Part shown: in pieces, positions 34,194 to 43,680 of the stretch
How positions within the stretch are numbered: the first letter of the stretch is position 1
How the letters are laid out: each line of letters begins with the position of its first letter
NCBI RefSeq assembly: GCF_943193185.1
Contig: NZ_CALPDE010000001.1
Coordinates: 168,347 to 232,346 of the forward strand
Direction: 5' to 3'
Length of the DNA: 64,000 nucleotides
Source: Lactococcus ileimucosae
Lineage (GTDB): Bacteria; Bacillota; Bacilli; Lactobacillales; Streptococcaceae
The notes under the pieces: generated by a model
Databases searched by the model: none
Told to the model about the DNA's origin: nothing
Seen by the model: only the letters and a program-made list of their open reading frames with translations
Program-made: the position numbers and the translations under genes

Positions 34194-35645
34194 TTAAGAA
34201 TCTAAGCTGTCTTTCTTTATCCTTACCACACTATTTCCAAAAAATTCCCAGTCATAAGAGGTGGGAGGAGAAGCCCAGATGATTTGCTCTGCTTCAACGT
34301 CTAGAGAAGGCAAGTTGGACAAATAAATATCAATGTTTTCTCTGCCCCCACCAATACTTGCTTCAATATTTAAAAAGCCCAAAGATTTTATGTTTCTCAA
34401 AATATACTGGTTATAAGATATACCATAGGAAAAATCAATGCATATTTTGACTGTTTTTCGCGTTTTGTGAACGGAGGTATAGCAGAGCAACAAAAACATA
34501 TATTCACGCGCAAGTGCTTCATGTTTTTCTTGAAATAAATCCCCATCTTCAGAAGACGTCATCTTTTGATTGACGAAATCATAGCAAAATATTTCTATTT
34601 CTTCATAATTTTCTCCCATAAATTTAAAGTCATTGAGGCTAGAAGAATCAAAATTTGCCCTTAAGGAAATGAGTAATCTCAAGTGAATGTTGTTTAATTC
34701 TCTTTGGGCTTCGACTTTTTCAAATTCAGATTCATGCTCCCCAAATTTTTCACTGAATGTCTCTGTAAATTCCTTTGTCAGTTGAAGCACCTTATCTGGT
34801 AACTTGAAGCTACACTCTTCCGTCATCCCCTCACTTTCAAGAAAGTAGAGGAGCTCATGAGCTTCTTCTAATATTTCATGTTCTGTCCCCTCGAGAAAAT
34901 CTTTTAGGAGTTCTTGGATAGGTGGGATAAAAGGACTCTCTCCTTTCATAAAATCTTCAGCTTTTGTTTTATTTCCAAGATAATTTCTCGTATAAATGAC
35001 AAAGAGACGATACGATAGTTTCGTTTTATCTGTTAAGGATAGGTTCTGCGTAAAAAGCCCGTTTATTTTTTCTAAGCCAGTAATCATCAGACTAAGCTCT
35101 TCTGCAACAGCACTCGAAAAAACTTTATAGAAATCACCATAGAGAGAGAAATAAAAGTTATAAACAAACTCTCGAATCATCCATTCTTCACCTGAAAACC
35201 TCATATTTTTATCAATGGAAATCCCGTACTCTACTGTCAAGTCAGAAAACTTTTTCACAAGCTTATAGGTTGATGATTTGGATAAAAAAACTATTTCTTC
35301 CAACTCCGCAATTTTGGTGACTTCCTCAGTAAATATGGCTCTTACAAGTGATTGCATCTGGGATCTTTGCACATAATGGTTCAAAAGGACCATTATGTTA
35401 CCTTGAGTTTTCCTTTCATAACGTACGTAACTTTTCTTGGTTTGCAAATCGATGAGATAATAGTGCTCTAACTTCCAAGTCTTGATTTCCGCCTTTATTT
35501 CTGAGAGCAGTTTTTTCACTTGATAGTTATTAATCTTAACTTCTTCCATCAACTCATCAAAAAGAATTGTAGAAAGATGGTGGTTTTCAAGATAATAGAG
35601 TATCTTCAGTTTTTTTAAATCATCTTCGTCTAAATATTTTAACAA
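34194..35645 (-). CDS. Mga-type helix-turn-helix regulator
   Basis: 483 residues from a TTG at 35645, chosen because TTGGAGGAAG lies 6 bases upstream; an earlier in-frame TTG has no site. An N-terminal HTH (LSTILFDELMEEVKINNYQVKKLLSEI) and a second HTH (IAELEEIVFLSKSSTYKLVKK) match the Mga/AtxA architecture, followed by PRD-like helices and a weak EIIB-like C-terminus. Proteins of this type often adjoin WxL clusters and activate surface genes. It stands upstream of the Csc genes, with a terminator between, so it probably acts on them in trans. Confidence 0.82.
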   Translation of the reverse strand: MLKYLDEDDLKKLKILYYLENHHLSTILFDELMEEVKINNYQVKKLLSEIKAEIKTWKLEHYYLIDLQTKKSYVRYERKTQGNIMVLLNHYVQRSQMQSLVRAIFTEEVTKIAELEEIVFLSKSSTYKLVKKFSDLTVEYGISIDKNMRFSGEEWMIREFVYNFYFSLYGDFYKVFSSAVAEELSLMITGLEKINGLFTQNLSLTDKTKLSYRLFVIYTRNYLGNKTKAEDFMKGESPFIPPIQELLKDFLEGTEHEILEEAHELLYFLESEGMTEECSFKLPDKVLQLTKEFTETFSEKFGEHESEFEKVEAQRELNNIHLRLLISLRANFDSSSLNDFKFMGENYEEIEIFCYDFVNQKMTSSEDGDLFQEKHEALAREYMFLLLCYTSVHKTRKTVKICIDFSYGISYNQYILRNIKSLGFLNIEASIGGGRENIDIYLSNLPSLDVEAEQIIWASPPTSYDWEFFGNSVVRIKKDSLDS

Positions 35646-35800
35646 GCAACACTTCCTCCAACTCAAATTTTTTTATTTATATAATATTACATTATATTGA
35701 ATAAAAGTCAAATAACCTAATAGAAAAAGAGCCATGCCGCATTTTTTAATTTTCTATCTGATTGTTTATAGATTATGGCTTAAGACTTGAATTTAACAAA

Positions 35801-35832
35801 AAAATCGTAAAGATAAATCTTCACGATTTTTT
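35801..35832 (-). terminator. Terminator of the NADH oxidase gene
   Basis: AAAATCGT / ACGATTTT stem extended by AAGA/TCTT, followed by a T run on the minus strand, 11 bases after the stop. Confidence 0.75.
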
Positions 35833-35842
35833 ATATGAGCAA

Positions 35843-37180
35843 TTACTTTGCGTTCAAAGCAGCAACAGTCATGTAATTATACGGACTGTTGAAGTGCGGT
35901 AAAAAGAAAAGGTCAAGCAGCGCAAGTTCGTCAATTGTTTTCTGCTCCTGAATTGCTAAACTAAACATATTAATGTTTCCGGCAATAATCTCACTATAAC
36001 TGGCCAATTGAGCCCCGACAATACGACGACTTTCTTTTTCATAAACAATACGAATCTTGACTGTATCGTTGTCTTCGTGCAAGAACCATGCTTTTTGTTT
36101 ATCCTCAAAATCCGTGTAGCTAACATCGAGCCCAAACTTCTCTGCTGCCTTAACTGAAAATCCTGTTGAAGTCATGTTATAGCCAAAGATAGAAATCCCA
36201 TTTGAACCCTGAACACCTGCTGATTCCAGCGGCTGTCCGCCAATATTATGACCTGCAACAATTCCTGAGCGAACAGCATTTGAAGCGAGTGCAATATAGG
36301 TAAAGTCTTGCAAAGCATTTGAATAGATACTTGCCACATCTCCTACAGCGTAGACATCTGGATCACTTGTTTGTTGATGTTTGTCTACTTTAATCGCTCC
36401 GTTTCTTAATGTTTCAAGTTGATCACTTGCCAGAGCGCTGTTTGCTGTAAAGCCGATACAGTTGATTACCATATCAACGTCATAACTGTCCTTATTGGTC
36501 ACAATCTGTGAAACACGACCATTTGTGCCCTTAAATTCTTGGGCAATTTCCCCAAAGTGTAATTCAATACCCTGTTTTGCAAGATTTTCATCCATTCCTT
36601 TGGCAAAGTCTTCGTCGTAATATGAAGCGAGAGAGGTAGCCTCTGCATCAAATAGTAACACTTCCTTGCCGCGGCGTTTTGCAGCTTCAGCAATTTCTGT
36701 CCCAATGTACCCTGCTCCAATAACAGCAATGCGTTTCACACTCTCTTTAGCAAATTCTTCATCAACCGCTTGCCCTTCTTGGAAAAGCTTCAGAAAATGA
36801 ATTCCGTCTAACTCATTGCCTAAAATTTTAGGAATAATCGGTCTTGAACCCATAGCAAGAATGAGCTTATCATAATTTTCCACTAAAGCTTCCCCAGTTT
36901 TGCTTGTAGCCTGTACTTGCTTCTTCTGAAAATCAATAGCGGAAACTTCTGTTTCAGTGAGAACTGTCGCGCCTTTTGCTTCAAAATCTTCTGGACGAGC
37001 ATAAAATAACTCATGAGGCTGGTCAATCTGACGTCCTACCCAAAGTGCGGTACCACAACCAAGATAGCTCATATTGCTGTTGCGATCGATCATAACAATT
37101 TCATGACCTGGATACTTGTCTAATAATGTATTTGCAGCGGCAATACCGGCGTGATTTGTACCTATGATAACGATTTTCAT
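35843..37180 (-). CDS. noxE: NADH oxidase, water-forming
   Basis: FAD flavoprotein that reduces O2 to water with NADH, regenerating NAD+ under aeration. 445 residues: FAD-binding GTNHAGIAAANTLL at the start, the redox Cys in NSNMSYLGCGTALW (residue about 42), the NADH-binding GAGYIGTEIAEAAKRRG, and a second FAD motif ending VGDVA. The single active cysteine places it with Nox/CoA-disulfide reductases; size and context favour the lactococcal NoxE type. It has its own promoter and terminator. Confidence 0.92.
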   Translation of the reverse strand: MKIVIIGTNHAGIAAANTLLDKYPGHEIVMIDRNSNMSYLGCGTALWVGRQIDQPHELFYARPEDFEAKGATVLTETEVSAIDFQKKQVQATSKTGEALVENYDKLILAMGSRPIIPKILGNELDGIHFLKLFQEGQAVDEEFAKESVKRIAVIGAGYIGTEIAEAAKRRGKEVLLFDAEATSLASYYDEDFAKGMDENLAKQGIELHFGEIAQEFKGTNGRVSQIVTNKDSYDVDMVINCIGFTANSALASDQLETLRNGAIKVDKHQQTSDPDVYAVGDVASIYSNALQDFTYIALASNAVRSGIVAGHNIGGQPLESAGVQGSNGISIFGYNMTSTGFSVKAAEKFGLDVSYTDFEDKQKAWFLHEDNDTVKIRIVYEKESRRIVGAQLASYSEIIAGNINMFSLAIQEQKTIDELALLDLFFLPHFNSPYNYMTVAALNAK

Positions 37181-37223
37181 ATTGGAAAATCTCCTTTTTT
37201 ACATTTATTACATTAACACAACC

Positions 37224-37252
37224 ATACTATCACATATATTTCGATGTATCAA
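37224..37252 (-). promoter_or_regulatory. Promoter of the NADH oxidase gene
   Basis: TTGATA (37247-37252), 17 bases, TAGTAT (37224-37229) on the minus strand, followed by AAAGGAG and the ATG. Confidence 0.6.
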
Positions 37253-37482
37253 ATAATATGTCTTGAGATTGCAATTTATAAAGTAAATAGTAAATAAAAG
37301 TTTCTCATGCCCTTATTTCATTGGTCTCATCTTTACCTTCTGCTAAATTCATTTTGCAGACTTTAGGAGATATGGCCAAACAGCTATACTTTCGATATCA
37401 GCCCTCTCAAAAGTTTCACCACTTTGTCCTTAAGAAACTCTTCTAGATTCTTAGAGGGGAAATAAATAGTGTTCTTTAAACG

Positions 37483-37645
37483 AAAAAACCTCCCAAATGG
37501 GAGGTAATTTTTCAGGCAACTTTCGCTGTGTCAGCGCGGTTCACACACACTGACAAGTTCTCATGCTTCCTGCACGAACAACTTAATGCTCCAGAACTCC
37601 TGTGCTTCAATAATCTACCAAAGTAGAACATCGACTCATCGCATG
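37483..37645 (-). ncRNA. Candidate stand-alone structured RNA, about 160 nt
   Basis: Between tkt and noxE a perfect extended -10 (TGTTATAAT, 37651-37656) and a strong terminator (ACCTCCC/GGGAGGT, 37488-37505, then T6) bracket a region with no ORF. Inside are a TGTCAG/CTGACA helix (37529-37534 / 37550-37555), a GTTC/GAAC hairpin (37557-37560 / 37576-37579) and a short CTAC/GTAG hairpin. The next gene is 300 bases away and has its own promoter, so it is not a simple leader. I do not recognise the family; ACCGCG recalls T-boxes but the required UGGN is absent. Confidence 0.6.
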
Positions 37646-37650
37646 AAACT

Positions 37651-37656
37651 ATTATA
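37651..37656 (-). promoter_or_regulatory. Extended -10 of the candidate RNA gene
   Basis: TGTTATAAT on the minus strand, about 50 bases after the transketolase stop; possible -35 TTGCCC at a long spacing. Confidence 0.55.
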
Positions 37657-37704
37657 ACATAATATGCTCCCTTAGGGGCAACTAAAATTTTTCACAAGAG
37701 TGCC

Positions 37705-39708
37705 TTATTGACAGCACCCTTTAGGACAATTGTCCTTCATTTCTTTATATGTTTTTACAACATTTTCTACTGTAAAGCCGTATTCTGGCAAAATAACATT
37801 TGCAGGTGCTGAAGCGCCCCATTTGTCTACTGTTACAGTAGCTCCAGCTAAACCGATGTATTTGGCCCAGCCGAAGCTTGTACCTGCTTCGACAGCCAAG
37901 CGGCAGCATACATTTTTCGGAAGAATTTCTTCTTTGTACTCTGCAGATTGTTCATCAAAGATATTCATTGAAGGCATCGACACGACACGGACACCTTTTC
38001 CAAGTTCTTTCTTCGCTTCAAGTGCAAGTGCAACTTCTGAACCTGTAGCGATGATAATTCCTTCAAGCTCACCTTCTTCTTTAGAGAGAATGTAGGCACC
38101 ACGATTTAGACCTTCTTCAGCCAGCTGTGCTGTTCCTTCAAGTACTGGTAAGTTTTGACGTGTCAAAACCAGTGCAGTTGGGCGTTTTTTACTTGAAACT
38201 GCACGACGCCATGCGGCAACAACTTCGTTGCCATCTGCAGGACGAATAGTGTCTAAGTTTGGCATCGCACGCACTGAAGCCAGCTGCTCAACAGGTTCAT
38301 GTGTTGGGCCATCTTCACCAACAGCGATGGAATCATGTGTCCAAACATATGTGACAGGCAGTTCTTGCAAGGCAGCCATACGTACTGCTGGGAGCATGTA
38401 ATTGCTAAAGACGAAGAAGGTACCACCATAAACACGTGTTCCCCCATGAAGGGCAATACCGTTCATGATTGCACCCATGGCAAACTCACGGACACCAAAC
38501 CAGATGTTACGGCCTGCATAGTTATCTGGCATGAAGTCTGTATCGTTTTTAGCCATTGTATTGTTGGACGCTGACAAGTCAGCGGAACCGCCCCAAAAGT
38601 TCGGCATTTGTGCTGAAAGTTCTTGGATAGCTTCTTGTGATGTGACACGTGATGCTTTGCTTGTTCCCAACTCATGTTTACTTAACTCAAGTTCAGGTGT
38701 TTCATTTTCAAATGCTTTTGCATATTGCTCTGCAAGTTCTGGATATTTTTCAGCATAAGCTTTAAAGGTATCATTCCAGACTTGTTCTAGTGCCTCACCA
38801 CGGGCATTGAGTGTTTGACGGAAACGTTCAGTGACTCCCTCAGGCACAGTGAATTCTGGGTAATCCCAGCCGTAAGCTTTCTTGGCAAATTCGATGCCTT
38901 CTGCGCCAAGTGGTGCACCGTGTACTGCTGAAGTTCCTTGTTTTTCAGCACCATAACCAATTATCGTTTTCACCTCAATAATTGTTGGTTTCTCTGTTTC
39001 TGCTTTTGCTTGTTCTACTGCTGCCGCAATCTCAGTCAAGTCGTTGCCATCCTTAACCAAAATATGTTGCCAGCCATAGCTTTCAAAACGCATCTTAATG
39101 TCGTCAATAAATGATTTGTCCAAGTCACCATCAAGCGAGATATTGTTTGAATCGTAGAAAAGAATAAGTTTTCCAAGTTTCAGTTTCCCAGCCAATGAAG
39201 CTGCTTCCTGCGAAACCCCTTCCATAAGGTCGCCATCTCCATTGAGGGCGTAAGTATAGTGGTCCACAATGTCAAAACCAGGTTTGTTGTAGGTTGCTGC
39301 CAAATGCGCCTCAGCCATTGCCATACCAACCGCATTTGCAATACCTTGTCCCAAAGGACCTGTGGTAGCTTCTACACCGTCTGTCCAGTCAACTTCTGGG
39401 TGACCAGGAGTTTTTGATTGCCACTGACGGAAATTTTTCAAATCATCCATTGATACTTTATAGCCTGCTAAGTGTAAAAGGCTGTAGAGCATTGCTGAAC
39501 CATGACCCGCGGAAAGAACAAAACGATCACGGTTAGACCACTTACGTCCTGTTTGTGGATTTACATTCAAGAATTTGCTCCAAAGTACATAAGCCATTGG
39601 CGCTGCCCCCATGGGTAAACCTGGGTGTCCAGAGTTTGCCTTTTGGATTGCATCCATTGACAATGTACGGATTGAATTTACAGCCAACTGATCAGTGTAG
39701 TCGAACAT
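37705..39708 (-). CDS. tkt: Transketolase
   Basis: Thiamine-diphosphate enzyme of the pentose phosphate pathway. 667 residues from the ATG at 39708, which has GGAG 8 bases upstream; the ATG four codons earlier has none. The [10 protein letters not shown] start, the ThDP motif [13 protein letters not shown], the conserved [14 protein letters not shown] and the [20 protein letters not shown] loop are present. It ends in a Cys-rich CPKGCCQ tail. It is adjacent to an ascorbate-type PTS but separated by a terminator and has its own promoter. Confidence 0.97.
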   Translation of the reverse strand: MFDYTDQLAVNSIRTLSMDAIQKANSGHPGLPMGAAPMAYVLWSKFLNVNPQTGRKWSNRDRFVLSAGHGSAMLYSLLHLAGYKVSMDDLKNFRQWQSKTPGHPEVDWTDGVEATTGPLGQGIANAVGMAMAEAHLAATYNKPGFDIVDHYTYALNGDGDLMEGVSQEAASLAGKLKLGKLILFYDSNNISLDGDLDKSFIDDIKMRFESYGWQHILVKDGNDLTEIAAAVEQAKAETEKPTIIEVKTIIGYGAEKQGTSAVHGAPLGAEGIEFAKKAYGWDYPEFTVPEGVTERFRQTLNARGEALEQVWNDTFKAYAEKYPELAEQYAKAFENETPELELSKHELGTSKASRVTSQEAIQELSAQMPNFWGGSADLSASNNTMAKNDTDFMPDNYAGRNIWFGVREFAMGAIMNGIALHGGTRVYGGTFFVFSNYMLPAVRMAALQELPVTYVWTHDSIAVGEDGPTHEPVEQLASVRAMPNLDTIRPADGNEVVAAWRRAVSSKKRPTALVLTRQNLPVLEGTAQLAEEGLNRGAYILSKEEGELEGIIIATGSEVALALEAKKELGKGVRVVSMPSMNIFDEQSAEYKEEILPKNVCCRLAVEAGTSFGWAKYIGLAGATVTVDKWGASAPANVILPEYGFTVENVVKTYKEMKDNCPKGCCQ

Positions 39709-39743
39709 ACTTATCTCCATTTTATCTTTTAATCATACATCTT

Positions 39744-39770
39744 ATTATAACATAATTGAAAACGTTTTTT
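39744..39770 (-). promoter_or_regulatory. tkt promoter with overlapping cre-like site
   Basis: TGTTATAAT extended -10 (39744-39749) and TGAAAACGTTTTTT (39757-39770), a 12/14 match to the lactococcal cre consensus, overlapping where the -35 should be. This position would give CcpA repression. Inference from motif. Confidence 0.45.
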
Positions 39771-39785
39771 ATTTTCACCTTATTA

Positions 39786-39819
39786 AAAAATCAGATTTCC
39801 TCAATGGAAACTGATTTTT
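39786..39819 (-). terminator. Terminator of the ascorbate-type PTS operon
   Basis: 15-bp stem AAAAATCAGATTTCC / GGAAACTGATTTTT with one mismatch, then a T run on the minus strand, 18 bases after the EIIC stop. Confidence 0.85.
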
Positions 39820-39837
39820 GTGTGCATTTGCAAGAGT

Positions 39838-41205
39838 TTAAGCTTTTGATTTATCACGGGCATTTAAAACTGCGCTAAGGATTAAAACAACAGCTAAGAA
39901 ACCGAGAATGAGTGTAGCAATAGCTGCTGTTCCCATTTCTCCAACACGGCCAATAATAATACCTGGAATCAGATAGTCCGTATCGGCAAAAGTTGCTGAT
40001 GCTCCAGCGCCAAAGGCGCCCAATGATGGAATGATGAAAAGCGGAAGCCATGACAAGAGTAAGCCATTCGCAAATGATCCAATCACTGCACCACGACGGC
40101 CCCCATGGGCATTACCAAAGATTGCAGCAGCAGCCCCGCAGAAGAAATGTCCAACAACACCTGGAATAATAACTGTTGTTCCCATGACCAGCATGGCAGC
40201 CATTGACAAGCATCCTGTAATAAATGAAACGAAGAAGCCAATCAATACAGCATTAGGTGCGTAAGGGAAGACGATAGGAACATCCAAAGCAGGCTTTGAG
40301 TTAGGGACTAACTTTTGCGCGATTCCTTGGAAGGCTGGAACTATTTCTGCCAAAATCATACGTACCCCTTGGAGGACTACAACGAAACCAGCTGCAAAAG
40401 TCCCTGCTTGAACGAGTGAAAAGATTACAAAGTTTGTCCCACCAGAGAGCTCACCCTCAACATAAGCTGGTCCTGCAGCAATTGCGAGAAGAATGTAAAC
40501 CACGGCCATCAATAAGGAAATTGATACAGTTGAGTCACGTAAAAACCCAAGTGATTTAGGAATGTTAAGTTTTTCTGTTGATTTTTCAGGATCTGGGTTG
40601 CCCAGTGTCTTTCCTAACCAACCCGCAAGAGCATAACCAATATTTCCTGTATGCCCCATAGCAACATTGTCTGTTCCTGTAATTTTGCGCATGAAAGGCT
40701 GACAAAGCGCTGGAGTTACAGTCAAGAGTGTTCCTTCAAAGATACCCCCAAGAAGGATGGTTTGCCAACTTTGCCCCATTCCTGCTGAAACAAGAATAAC
40801 CGCTGCCATACAAGAAACATAGAGCATAGCCTGACCTGTTAAGAAGATGTACTTAAATCTTGTAAAGCGGGCCAGCAAGATATTGACAATCATTCCAACA
40901 AGCATGATTAAAGCCGTTGGTGTTCCATACTCAACCAAAGCCAGAGCAACGACACCTTCGTTTGTTGGGACAATCCCTTTAACATTAAAGGCATGTTGAA
41001 ACATGTCCGCAAATGGTGCGAGAGCACCAACTAAAATTCCAGCACCACCGACCAAAACTAAGAATCCAGCAAAAGTTTTTACAGAACCCTGAATAACAGC
41101 TGTAGCTGGTTTCTTTTGCAAAATAAGGCCAAGCATCGCGATCAGCCCAACAAGAAGTGCGGGAGTTGTCGCAACAGAGACAATAAAGTTTAAAACGCCA
41201 TTCAT
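39838..41205 (-). CDS. ulaA: PTS ascorbate-type transporter subunit IIC
   Basis: 455-residue membrane permease with about eleven hydrophobic segments, EIIC of the SgaT/UlaA family (AG superfamily). Typical blocks are GAGILVGALAPFADMF, TGQAMLYVSCMAAVILV and GNAHGGRRGAVIGSFANG. It takes up and phosphorylates its sugar acid or sugar alcohol with UlaB and an EIIA. It is the last gene of the operon regulator-ulaB-ulaA. No UlaD/E/F enzymes are nearby, so ascorbate as substrate is uncertain. Confidence 0.9.
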   Translation of the reverse strand: MNGVLNFIVSVATTPALLVGLIAMLGLILQKKPATAVIQGSVKTFAGFLVLVGGAGILVGALAPFADMFQHAFNVKGIVPTNEGVVALALVEYGTPTALIMLVGMIVNILLARFTRFKYIFLTGQAMLYVSCMAAVILVSAGMGQSWQTILLGGIFEGTLLTVTPALCQPFMRKITGTDNVAMGHTGNIGYALAGWLGKTLGNPDPEKSTEKLNIPKSLGFLRDSTVSISLLMAVVYILLAIAAGPAYVEGELSGGTNFVIFSLVQAGTFAAGFVVVLQGVRMILAEIVPAFQGIAQKLVPNSKPALDVPIVFPYAPNAVLIGFFVSFITGCLSMAAMLVMGTTVIIPGVVGHFFCGAAAAIFGNAHGGRRGAVIGSFANGLLLSWLPLFIIPSLGAFGAGASATFADTDYLIPGIIIGRVGEMGTAAIATLILGFLAVVLILSAVLNARDKSKA

Positions 41206-41256
41206 TTTGTTTGTTCTCCTAAGTTAATTTTTTACTAATTTTTACTGCATATTCTC

Positions 41257-41556
41257 TCAATTGTGAGGAATTCCTCTTTCATCCAGAACTTTGACCAAAG
41301 CTTCACGCGCTGCATCACGATCAATAATTGAAGTTAAGGGTACGATTTTTTCTTCCGGAAGATTAGGCAATGCTGTCGTTAAAGTGGACTCTACAAAGAA
41401 ATAATCAGCTGCATCAGGTGTTGCAGAGCCTACATCCATATGGTCGAGTTCAAATTCATTGGCATCTAATCCCATCTCTTGTAAAAGTGCTTGTAGGTTC
41501 ATTTGTACCATAAAGCTTGTTCCTAGTCCTGATTGACATACGCATGCGATTTTCAT
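41257..41556 (-). CDS. ulaB: PTS ascorbate-type subunit IIB
   Basis: 99-residue cytosolic EIIB of the lactose/ascorbate fold; the phosphorylation loop reads ACVCQSGLGTSFM with the active Cys near residue 7. It accepts phosphate from EIIA and passes it to the substrate on UlaA. It starts one base after the regulator gene, 51 bases ahead of ulaA. Confidence 0.9.
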   Translation of the reverse strand: MKIACVCQSGLGTSFMVQMNLQALLQEMGLDANEFELDHMDVGSATPDAADYFFVESTLTTALPNLPEEKIVPLTSIIDRDAAREALVKVLDERGIPHN

Positions 41557-41557
41557 A

Positions 41558-43486
41558 TTATTCTCCTTCTTTCTCTGAAAAAATTTGTTCTAGTTCTTCT
41601 ACCGTTTCTGCTCTTAGCATTTTATTGAGTTCTTCTTTATTTGACAAAATTTGTGTCAAGGTCGATAAAGCCCTAAGATGCGTTTCGTTATCTATGGCCG
41701 CAAGAACGATAAATATTTTTATTTCATGTTTGGGATCGTCTTGCAAATATACGGGTTTGTCACATTTTAAAAGAGACATGCCCAACTTATTGACCCCATC
41801 TTCTGGACGCGCATGTGGCAGCGCAATTCCCATCCCTAAGTCAATATAAGGTCCAAACTCGTCTACACGATTGATAATAGCTGAAATGTAAGACTCCTCG
41901 ATTTCGCCTTGGTGAAGTAAGGGTTGTGCAGCAAGCGTAATCGCGGATTTCCAGTCTAATTTTTCATCTGTAAAATGGATTTTTTCTTTAGTTAATAAAT
42001 CTGAAAGCATTACCCCTAATGCCTCACTTTCTGTCTTTTTATTGTTTAACTTGCGGTCTATAATCCGCGTTAACTGTTTTTTTGTTGCATTACTTTTAAT
42101 GTCAACATAAGGTTCAATAGCACGCAAGATAGCTTGAGCACTCGGTTTATAGAAACCTGGAAGATTGAAATCTTGTGAAACTTTATTATAAAGTTTTGTT
42201 TCTTCCTCAATATCTGGAAATGCAGACATGACATATAGTTTCTTGTCTGTCATAACAGGGACTGTGGAAAAGATAATGTCATAGGAATGCGCAGGAATAT
42301 TGTCTAAGTCAGAGCTGGCTGTGCTGAGAAGAAAAGTCATATTAGGAAACATGTTTTCTAAACGTTTACGCATGATTAAGCTTGAGCTCACTCCATTGAC
42401 ACATAAGACAATGGCACGAAGATTTTGTGCATGCTTCTTCTTATAAATTTCTCCACCAAAGAGAATAACAAAGTAAGCACGCTCATCTTCTGAAATTTTG
42501 CCACAGACTTCGCGTAGAGGGGCTAAGGCAAGCTCCATTAATTCAAAGAGTGAGGCATACTCTGCTTTTATTTTAGGCAAAAGTACATTGTCTATCTCAT
42601 AATGATATTTCAAACGAAAATATGCTGGTACAAGATGAGCCCGTAAAGCTGCAAAGGTCTTTGTAAAGTCTTCGAACTCCACAGCTGCGAGTTTCATAAC
42701 ATTTTCCATGATTTCAAAACCGATACGATAGAGAAAATCAAAACCAGATTTGTCAAAGTTTCCATCGCTCATGCCGATAACAAGGGCTTCAACTTCTTGA
42801 ACATTTTGTTTAAGGCTTCCGAGACGTGCTTGAAGCAGAGCCAGATAAATCAACATTGAAACATAACGACTATGTACAACTTCAACTTTCAGTTCTCTGA
42901 TTAATCGATTTGTCTCTTGCCCCACCTCATAAATAAAGAGCTTATTTTCTTGATTAAGATATTTTGATAAAACATAGTAATCTTTATCGTCATGGAGCTC
43001 TTGTAAAAAGCGCCAAGCTATTCGCCGAAGTTCAAGCTCCTCACCTTTCAGATAAAAGCCTGACTTTCGAGAATATTCTAGACTTACCGTCCCTTTGTTT
43101 ATTTGTTGTCGTAACTTTTTTATGTCAGATAAGACGGTGTTTCGACTCACATTGAGCAGTGTCTGGAAGTTACTTGTGGATAGTGCGGAAAGTTTGGAGA
43201 AGACCAGCAGGTAAATCAGACATTGCCTTTTAGACTCACTTAAGGTAAGTGCATATTCATCTATATTGAATCGGACAGCTTCAAAATTTTCCAAGCGCTC
43301 TGGAAGGGCCAAGACATCGTCTCTAAATTCCAGTGGTCTTTGTTTTTGAGCTTGCAACGCACGATTCAACTCACGAAGCTGCCTGTGAAATTCCTGACTT
43401 TTAAGGCCCGTAAGTTCAAGAATTTTTTTCAGTTTCCAAAAACGTCTTTCTGAAAACAATAGGATATCTAAGTTATAACTAAGCAT
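41558..43486 (-). CDS. BglG-type PRD transcription regulator with fused EIIB-like and EIIA domains
   Basis: 642 residues: N-terminal HTH domains (one ending LLNVSRNTVLSDIKKLRQQ), two PRDs (about 170-390), an EIIB-like domain (LCVNGVSSSLIMRKRLE, about 400-480) and a C-terminal type-2 EIIA domain with the active His in GIALPHARPEDG. It has an HTH rather than an RNA-binding domain, so it is a DNA-binding activator of the MtlR/LicR type. No separate EIIA gene is present, so this domain could also be the phosphate donor for UlaB. First gene of the operon; the ATG follows GAGGAAAAAAG. Confidence 0.9.
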   Translation of the reverse strand: MLSYNLDILLFSERRFWKLKKILELTGLKSQEFHRQLRELNRALQAQKQRPLEFRDDVLALPERLENFEAVRFNIDEYALTLSESKRQCLIYLLVFSKLSALSTSNFQTLLNVSRNTVLSDIKKLRQQINKGTVSLEYSRKSGFYLKGEELELRRIAWRFLQELHDDKDYYVLSKYLNQENKLFIYEVGQETNRLIRELKVEVVHSRYVSMLIYLALLQARLGSLKQNVQEVEALVIGMSDGNFDKSGFDFLYRIGFEIMENVMKLAAVEFEDFTKTFAALRAHLVPAYFRLKYHYEIDNVLLPKIKAEYASLFELMELALAPLREVCGKISEDERAYFVILFGGEIYKKKHAQNLRAIVLCVNGVSSSLIMRKRLENMFPNMTFLLSTASSDLDNIPAHSYDIIFSTVPVMTDKKLYVMSAFPDIEEETKLYNKVSQDFNLPGFYKPSAQAILRAIEPYVDIKSNATKKQLTRIIDRKLNNKKTESEALGVMLSDLLTKEKIHFTDEKLDWKSAITLAAQPLLHQGEIEESYISAIINRVDEFGPYIDLGMGIALPHARPEDGVNKLGMSLLKCDKPVYLQDDPKHEIKIFIVLAAIDNETHLRALSTLTQILSNKEELNKMLRAETVEELEQIFSEKEGE

Positions 43487-43553
43487 CTTTTTTCCTCACA
43501 TCTAAATTATAACGCACTTTAAGTTCATAAAATGACAACTTCAGCCCAAAACA

Positions 43554-43567
43554 AGAAAACGTTTTCT
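43554..43567. promoter_or_regulatory. cre site upstream of the ascorbate-type PTS operon
   Basis: AGAAAACGTTTTCT is a perfect 14-bp palindrome around the cre core. It lies about 50 bases upstream of the TATAAT at 43506-43511. A site upstream of -35 would be compatible with activation or with repression by CcpA. Confidence 0.55.
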
Positions 43568-43615
43568 TTGTGCATTGGACTCTTCTATCAAAAATTATGT
43601 TTTCCTCTATGTTAA

Positions 43616-43640
43616 AAATCGCTTTTCATCAAAGCGATTT
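43616..43640 (-). terminator. Terminator after the pentapeptide-repeat gene
   Basis: AAATCGCTTT / AAAGCGATTT stem with a 4- to 5-base loop then TTTTTAA on the minus strand, 40 bases after the stop at 43681. Confidence 0.8.
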
Positions 43641-43680
43641 GATTTTTATTATGAAATAAAAAGTTTTAAAAAGCTAAAGC

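Noticed and set aside
37483..37645. T-box riboswitch
   Set aside because: ACCGCG is present but the UGGN needed to pair with uncharged tRNA is not, and no aminoacyl-tRNA or amino-acid gene follows.
41558..43486. Antiterminator of the BglG RNA-binding type
   Set aside because: The N-terminus has HTH motifs, not the CAT RNA-binding domain, and no antiterminator-like RAT site was seen before ulaB.
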